Position numbers and translations under genes: made by a program | NCBI RefSeq assembly: GCF_036038375.1 | Contig: NZ_CP107935.1 | Coordinates: 4,588,001 to 4,652,000 of the forward strand | Source: Streptomyces sp. NBC_00414 | Lineage (GTDB): Bacteria; Actinomycetota; Actinomycetes; Streptomycetales; Streptomycetaceae | DNA: 64,000 bases | Direction of reading: 5' to 3' | The notes under the pieces: generated by a model | Seen by the model: the letters and a program-made list of their open reading frames with translations, nothing else | Database searches by the model: none | Told to the model about the DNA's origin: nothing | Shown: positions 60,115 through 64,000 of the stretch, piece after piece | Layout: the number at the start of each line of letters is the position of its first letter | Numbering within the stretch: position 1 is the first letter of the stretch

Positions 60115-60162
60115 ACAAGGGTCTGCGCACGGTCGTCCGCGGACCGCTCGCTCAGGACCCGC

Positions 60163-62517
60163 TCAGCTCACGGCCAGTGAATACATGCCGCTGCCCGACT
60201 TGTTGATCAGGACCACGCCGAAGCAGTCCAGGCCGGCGGGCGGCGTGAACTCGACGCTCTCGGGCTCGCCCGCGTTCCCGAGGACCGAGCCGGTCAGGAT
60301 CTGCTGGCGTCCGACCACCGAGGTGTCCGGACCCGGCCGCGAGGCGACGATGTACAGCTCGGCGTCCTGCGTCGGGTCGGACGGGGTCACGGTGATCGAC
60401 TGCTCGGCGTCGGTGCAGGTGTCCCAGACCTCCACCAGGTCGTCGTCGGCCATGGTGCGCTGATCGCCGGTATGCGGGAGCACCTTGCCGCCGTCCGCGA
60501 CCTCGATGGTGTACGGGTCACTGCCGAAGCTGTGGACGACGCGCGGGTAGTAGTCACCGAGTTCGCGGTTGTCGACGTTGGAGTCGACCGCGATGAAGTC
60601 GGTGGCTCCCCGGCCGGACAGGCTCTGCCCCAGCCGCTGGGTCATGGCGCGGTCGTCGTACAGCTCCAGCTCGTAGTCGTCGTCCGCGCCGGGGCGCAGG
60701 GCGACGACGGACCAGAAGCGGAACTCGGTGTCGTAGCGGTAGTTGTGGCTGCCGGGCGGGTTGGGGCTCGGCATGACCTGCTCGGCGCCCTTGGTCAGCG
60801 TGTCGCGGAAGCCGTTGTAGTCCAGGGTGTTCTGGTAGAGGGCGCTCTGCGGTCCGTCGCCGACGTCGTAGCCGCTCTCGCCACGCTGGCGCCAGTAGTC
60901 CGCGAAGGTCTCCGAGACGTTGTCCAGGAACGTCTCCCAGACCTCGTCCTCACCCTCGCCGAAGTGGTCCCAGGGATCCTCCGCTCCGAAGTCGATCAGA
61001 TCCCAGAGGGCGCCGGCGATCCGGCCCTCGACCTTGTCGCCGTTCTCCCAGTCCGGGGTGCCCCAGGTGGGCAGCTCGATCTCGTCCGACCAGTCGTGGG
61101 GCGTCGGTTCGAGGACGATCGCCGAATAGAAGTCGGCGAACCCTTCGAGCCAGGCGCAGGAGGCCAGCGGGACCGCCTTGTTGATGTAGTGCGGTTTGCA
61201 GGACGGCTCCCATTCGGGGAAGTCGCCCTTGTAGACGTCGTCCATCACGCCGTGGCCGATCTCGTGGACCACGGACCGCGCGCTCTCGGCCACGAGGTCC
61301 GGGAGATGGACCTGGTCGTCCTCGACGCTGTAGAACGTGCCGTCCGCGTCGGGCATCGGCCAGAGGATCTCGATGTGGAAGCAGTCGGTGTCGTCGCGGT
61401 CCCAGCAGCGGCCCGGCGTCCAGACGGACGCCTCGTTGGCGTAGTCGAAGGCCCGCAGCGCCCTCATGTGGTCCGGGTTGGACGGCATCCGGCGCCCGTA
61501 GTCGATCGTCGCGCCGTCGGCGATGTTCCCCCTGGTCTCGAACTGGAACTCGTACGTGTCCTCGTCGTCGTCGGCCACGCTCCAGCTCTGGTTGAACGCC
61601 ACGAACTTGACGTAGACGTCCTGGCCGCCGGAGAACGGCCCGTCGTCGTTGTCGAAGCACAGGTTGTACGCGCCGCCCGCGTCGGTGATCCCGACGGCGA
61701 GCAGGTCGTCGAAGCCGGGGTCCTCGTCCCAGACCTGCACCTCGAAGTTGACCGACGGGTGGAAGGCGTTGCCGACGAGGTAGGCCCACGAGCCCTTCAC
61801 GCACGAGGTCGCCCGCACACCGGGGCTCTTCTCGTCGTCGGAGTGCGGCGCGGGCAGCCCTTCCTCCCCGGCCGCCACGAACGGCCGGGACGACTTCTTC
61901 GCCGGTACGGCGCCCTCGGGCACCTCCGCCGTCCCGAACGGCCCCTTCCCGTACCCGAGGAAGGACTTCTCGCCGACGGTGAGCGGCACCGCGACCGGTT
62001 CACTGCTGAACGGCGCCCCCTCGGGGGACACCGCCTGCACCCGGATCGACGCGGACGCGGCGCGCAGCGCGTTCACCGTGCCGGTGAAGCTCAGCCGCTG
62101 CCCGGCTTCGACGTCGAGGGTCCGCTCGGCGGCGTTGACCGCTCCGTACGTCTCCGGCCTGGCGGAGTTCCTGCGCTCCCGCTCGAATCCGGCCGGCGCC
62201 TCGCGCCATGTCAGGGTCGCGGGCAGTTCCACCTTCAGCGTCACGTCGTCCAGCGCGGCCGAGGACGTGAGGTCGACGGTGAGCGTGGCGTCGCCTCCCA
62301 CGGCGGGCGCGCGGTCGAGTTCGGCGTCGACGTCGAGACAGCGGGTCCATTCGCCGCCGCCGAGGGTGCACCGGGTCTCGGGCGCCGGGGCCTCGGCGGC
62401 CCGGACGGGTGCCGGGGCCGCCTGGACGCCCGGGGCCCAGGCGAGGGCGAGGGCCGCCGTGGTGGCGGCGACCGCGCCCAGTACCGTCCGTCTTCTTCCT
62501 CTTTCTCTTCCTCTCAT
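60163..62517 (-). CDS. Secreted zinc metalloprotease-like protein (HEXXH)
   Basis: The 784-residue protein has a Tat-like signal (RGRRRTVLGAVAATTAALAL). An all-beta N-terminal half is followed by a zinc motif HEIGH in SVVHEIGHGVMDD and, about 35 residues on, AWLEGFADFYS with a possible third ligand Glu, as in gluzincins. The C-terminal 200 residues look like beta-sandwich domains. It is likely an extracellular peptidase. I do not recognise the family. It lies inside the regulon without an operator of its own. Confidence 0.75.
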   Translation of the reverse strand: MRGRERGRRRTVLGAVAATTAALALAWAPGVQAAPAPVRAAEAPAPETRCTLGGGEWTRCLDVDAELDRAPAVGGDATLTVDLTSSAALDDVTLKVELPATLTWREAPAGFERERRNSARPETYGAVNAAERTLDVEAGQRLSFTGTVNALRAASASIRVQAVSPEGAPFSSEPVAVPLTVGEKSFLGYGKGPFGTAEVPEGAVPAKKSSRPFVAAGEEGLPAPHSDDEKSPGVRATSCVKGSWAYLVGNAFHPSVNFEVQVWDEDPGFDDLLAVGITDAGGAYNLCFDNDDGPFSGGQDVYVKFVAFNQSWSVADDDEDTYEFQFETRGNIADGATIDYGRRMPSNPDHMRALRAFDYANEASVWTPGRCWDRDDTDCFHIEILWPMPDADGTFYSVEDDQVHLPDLVAESARSVVHEIGHGVMDDVYKGDFPEWEPSCKPHYINKAVPLASCAWLEGFADFYSAIVLEPTPHDWSDEIELPTWGTPDWENGDKVEGRIAGALWDLIDFGAEDPWDHFGEGEDEVWETFLDNVSETFADYWRQRGESGYDVGDGPQSALYQNTLDYNGFRDTLTKGAEQVMPSPNPPGSHNYRYDTEFRFWSVVALRPGADDDYELELYDDRAMTQRLGQSLSGRGATDFIAVDSNVDNRELGDYYPRVVHSFGSDPYTIEVADGGKVLPHTGDQRTMADDDLVEVWDTCTDAEQSITVTPSDPTQDAELYIVASRPGPDTSVVGRQQILTGSVLGNAGEPESVEFTPPAGLDCFGVVLINKSGSGMYSLAVS

Positions 62518-62641
62518 CTGTTCCCCCTGGAACCAGTAATGATTTGGTCATGACAAGGCTCGTCAGTAACCGGAGATCACCACAAGGCTTACATTCGGCC
62601 CATCGGGGAACAGCCGCCTCCTCAGCGGTGACCGGGGCGCC

Positions 62642-63871
62642 TCACTCCTGCTTCGCCGACGCCCACAGGCCGTCCTCCGTCAGCCCCAGCAGCTCGATCG
62701 CGTTGCGGCGGACGATCCGGTCGACGACGTCCGCGTCCAGGTGGCCCATCTGGGCCTCGCCGACCTGCCGCGACTCGGGCCAGGTGGAGTCGGAGTGGGG
62801 ATAGTCGGTCTCGTACAGGACGTTCCCGACCCCGATGGCGTCCAGGTTCTTCAGCCCGAAGGCGTCGTCGAAGAAGCAGCCGAAGACGTGCTCGGTGAAG
62901 AGTTCGGAGGGCGGACGGTGGACCTTGTCGGCGACGCCGCCCCAGGCGCGGTTCTCCTCCCACACCACGTCGGCGCGTTCGAGGATGTAGGGGATCCAGC
63001 CGATCTGGCCCTCCGCGTACATGACCTTCAGGTTCGGGAAGCGCTCGAACTTGCCGCTCATCAGCCAGTCGACCATCGAGAAGCAGCAGTTGGCGAAGGT
63101 GATGGTGGAGCCGACGGCGGGCGGCGCGTCCGCCGAGGTGGAGGGCATCCGGCTGCTCGACCCGATGTGCATGGCGATGACCGTGCCGGTCTCGTCGCAG
63201 GCGGCGAGGAACGGATCCCATTCGTCCGTATGAACGGAGGGCAGTCCGAGGTGCGGAGGTATCTCGGAGAAGGCGACGGCCCGCACTCCGCGGGAGGCGT
63301 TGCGCCGCACCTCCCGGGCAGCGAGCTCCGGGTCCCACAGAGGGATGAGCGTGAGCGGTATCAGCCGGCCCCGGGCCTCGGGCCCGCACCACTCGTCGAC
63401 CATCCAGTCGTTGTAGGCCCGCACCGAGAGGAGCCCCAGTTCACGGTCCGCGGCCTCGGTGAACGTCTGGCCGCAGAAGCGGGGGAAGGTCGGGAAGCAG
63501 AGGGCGGACTGGACGTGGTTGACGTCCATGTCGGCGAGGCGCTGCGGGACGTCGAACGAGCCCGGGCGCATCTGCTCGTACGTGATGATCTCCAGCTTGA
63601 TCTCGTCCCTGTCGTATCCGACGGCGGTGTCGAGGCGGGTGAGCGGGCGGTGAAGGTCCTCGTAGACCCACCAGTCGCCGATCGGCCCGTCGTCGCCGGG
63701 ACTGCCCATGACGGGAGCGAACTTCCCGCCCAGGAAGGTCATTTCCTTCAGGGGGGCGCGCACGACGCGCGGTCCCTGGTCCTGATACTTCGACGGGAGC
63801 CGGTCCCGCCAGACGTTGGGGGGCTCCACCGTGTGGTCGTCCACCGAGATGATCTTCGGGAAGGTCTCCAT
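62642..63871 (-). CDS. Amidohydrolase_2 (ACMSD-like) metal-dependent hydrolase
   Basis: The 409-residue protein begins METFPKIISVDDHTVEPPNV, with VDDHTVEP in the place of the usual HxH, and has AMHIGSSS and LYETDYPHSDSTWP, typical of amidohydrolase_2/ACMSD-type enzymes that cleave or decarboxylate aromatic or ring acids. FPNLKVMYAEGQIGWIP is characteristic. It is the regulon's rightmost gene, 22 bases from site F. The substrate is unknown. Confidence 0.9.
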   Translation of the reverse strand: METFPKIISVDDHTVEPPNVWRDRLPSKYQDQGPRVVRAPLKEMTFLGGKFAPVMGSPGDDGPIGDWWVYEDLHRPLTRLDTAVGYDRDEIKLEIITYEQMRPGSFDVPQRLADMDVNHVQSALCFPTFPRFCGQTFTEAADRELGLLSVRAYNDWMVDEWCGPEARGRLIPLTLIPLWDPELAAREVRRNASRGVRAVAFSEIPPHLGLPSVHTDEWDPFLAACDETGTVIAMHIGSSSRMPSTSADAPPAVGSTITFANCCFSMVDWLMSGKFERFPNLKVMYAEGQIGWIPYILERADVVWEENRAWGGVADKVHRPPSELFTEHVFGCFFDDAFGLKNLDAIGVGNVLYETDYPHSDSTWPESRQVGEAQMGHLDADVVDRIVRRNAIELLGLTEDGLWASAKQE

Positions 63872-63892
63872 GCGTTGTACGGTAGCGCTGAT

Positions 63893-63907
63893 CTGACGGT
63901 GCGTCAG
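63893..63907. promoter_or_regulatory. CTGACGNNNCGTCAG operator, site F
   Basis: CTGACGGTGCGTCAG is a palindrome with intact arms, 22 bases before the amidohydrolase_2 start. The remaining 93 bases of the window hold no gene that I can support. Confidence 0.65.
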
Positions 63908-64000
63908 CTAGTGGAGAGCGATCTCCGGAATGCGCGGACCGAGCCGTGGGGTTGCGAGGAGGGGGTGTGGGCCCTGTGAGGGCTTGCGTGAATCTGGCAT

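Noticed and set aside
63908..64000. 30-codon frame on the bottom strand at the right edge
   Set aside because: Too short, without family features or a ribosome site that can be checked within the window.

Overview
The window is high-G+C actinobacterial DNA, almost certainly from a Streptomyces chromosome. Signs are GTG/TTG starts with GGAGG-type ribosome sites, GTGA/ATGA stop-start overlaps, XRE/DUF397 pairs, an ECF41 sigma factor, a bifunctional FO synthase and many deazaflavin-linked enzymes. From memory, the order FO synthase ... D-Ala-D-Ala carboxypeptidase, GPP34 protein, XRE/DUF397 pair ... glutathione peroxidase recalls the SCO4429-SCO4444 part of S. coelicolor; I could not verify this.

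Region 1 (1-7294) is the end of an integrative and conjugative element of the pSAM2/AICE kind. It holds the start of a conserved element gene, a DUF3027-like protein, a KorSA-like GntR repressor, a Pif-like Nudix protein, an ATPase-fold protein and a hypothetical protein. A 16-bp operator recurs in front of three of these units. Next comes a low-G+C NACHT-LRR protein as cargo, then a long imperfect inverted repeat, then the 3' part of a tRNA-Arg(CCU), which marks the attachment site. A strong terminator begins the chromosomal side.

Region 2 (7300-24181) is backbone: a ferritin-like protein, small hypotheticals, two lipoprotein/PH-type proteins, a divergent MFS/ArsR pair, glutathione peroxidase, a large membrane protein with an acidic tail, a D-Ala-D-Ala carboxypeptidase with a very long low-complexity cytoplasmic region, a GOLPH3-like protein, an XRE/DUF397 pair and an ADP-ribosylglycohydrolase homologue that has lost its metal ligands.

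Region 3 (24231-38186) holds a sodium/solute symporter, a divergent SDR/EthD-like pair, a DUF2165 membrane protein, a STAND ATPase with about twelve TPRs, anti-sigma/STAS regulators, an arsenic cluster (arsM, arsR-arsC) without an efflux pump, an ECF41 operon with a matching promoter, and a degenerate L,D-transpeptidase.

Region 4 (38304-53559) contains fbiC, a luciferase-like oxidoreductase, a Tat-exported PHP hydrolase, a Ser/Thr kinase, a tripeptidyl-aminopeptidase-like enzyme, and a damaged ATPase/XRE locus whose DUF397 partner survives. It continues with an F420-type reductase, a TetR-SDR-SDR operon facing an aldo/keto reductase, and a lipoprotein with a probable frameshift.

Region 5 (53582-63907) is a probable catabolic regulon: aldehyde dehydrogenase, D-aminoacylase-like amidohydrolase, two luciferase-like oxidoreductases, an SDR and an amidohydrolase_2 protein, with an unrelated secreted metalloprotease between them. 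A 15-bp palindrome CTGACGNNNCGTCAG lies before several of these units and also in front of the distant SDR/EthD pair, so they probably share one repressor that is not in the window.
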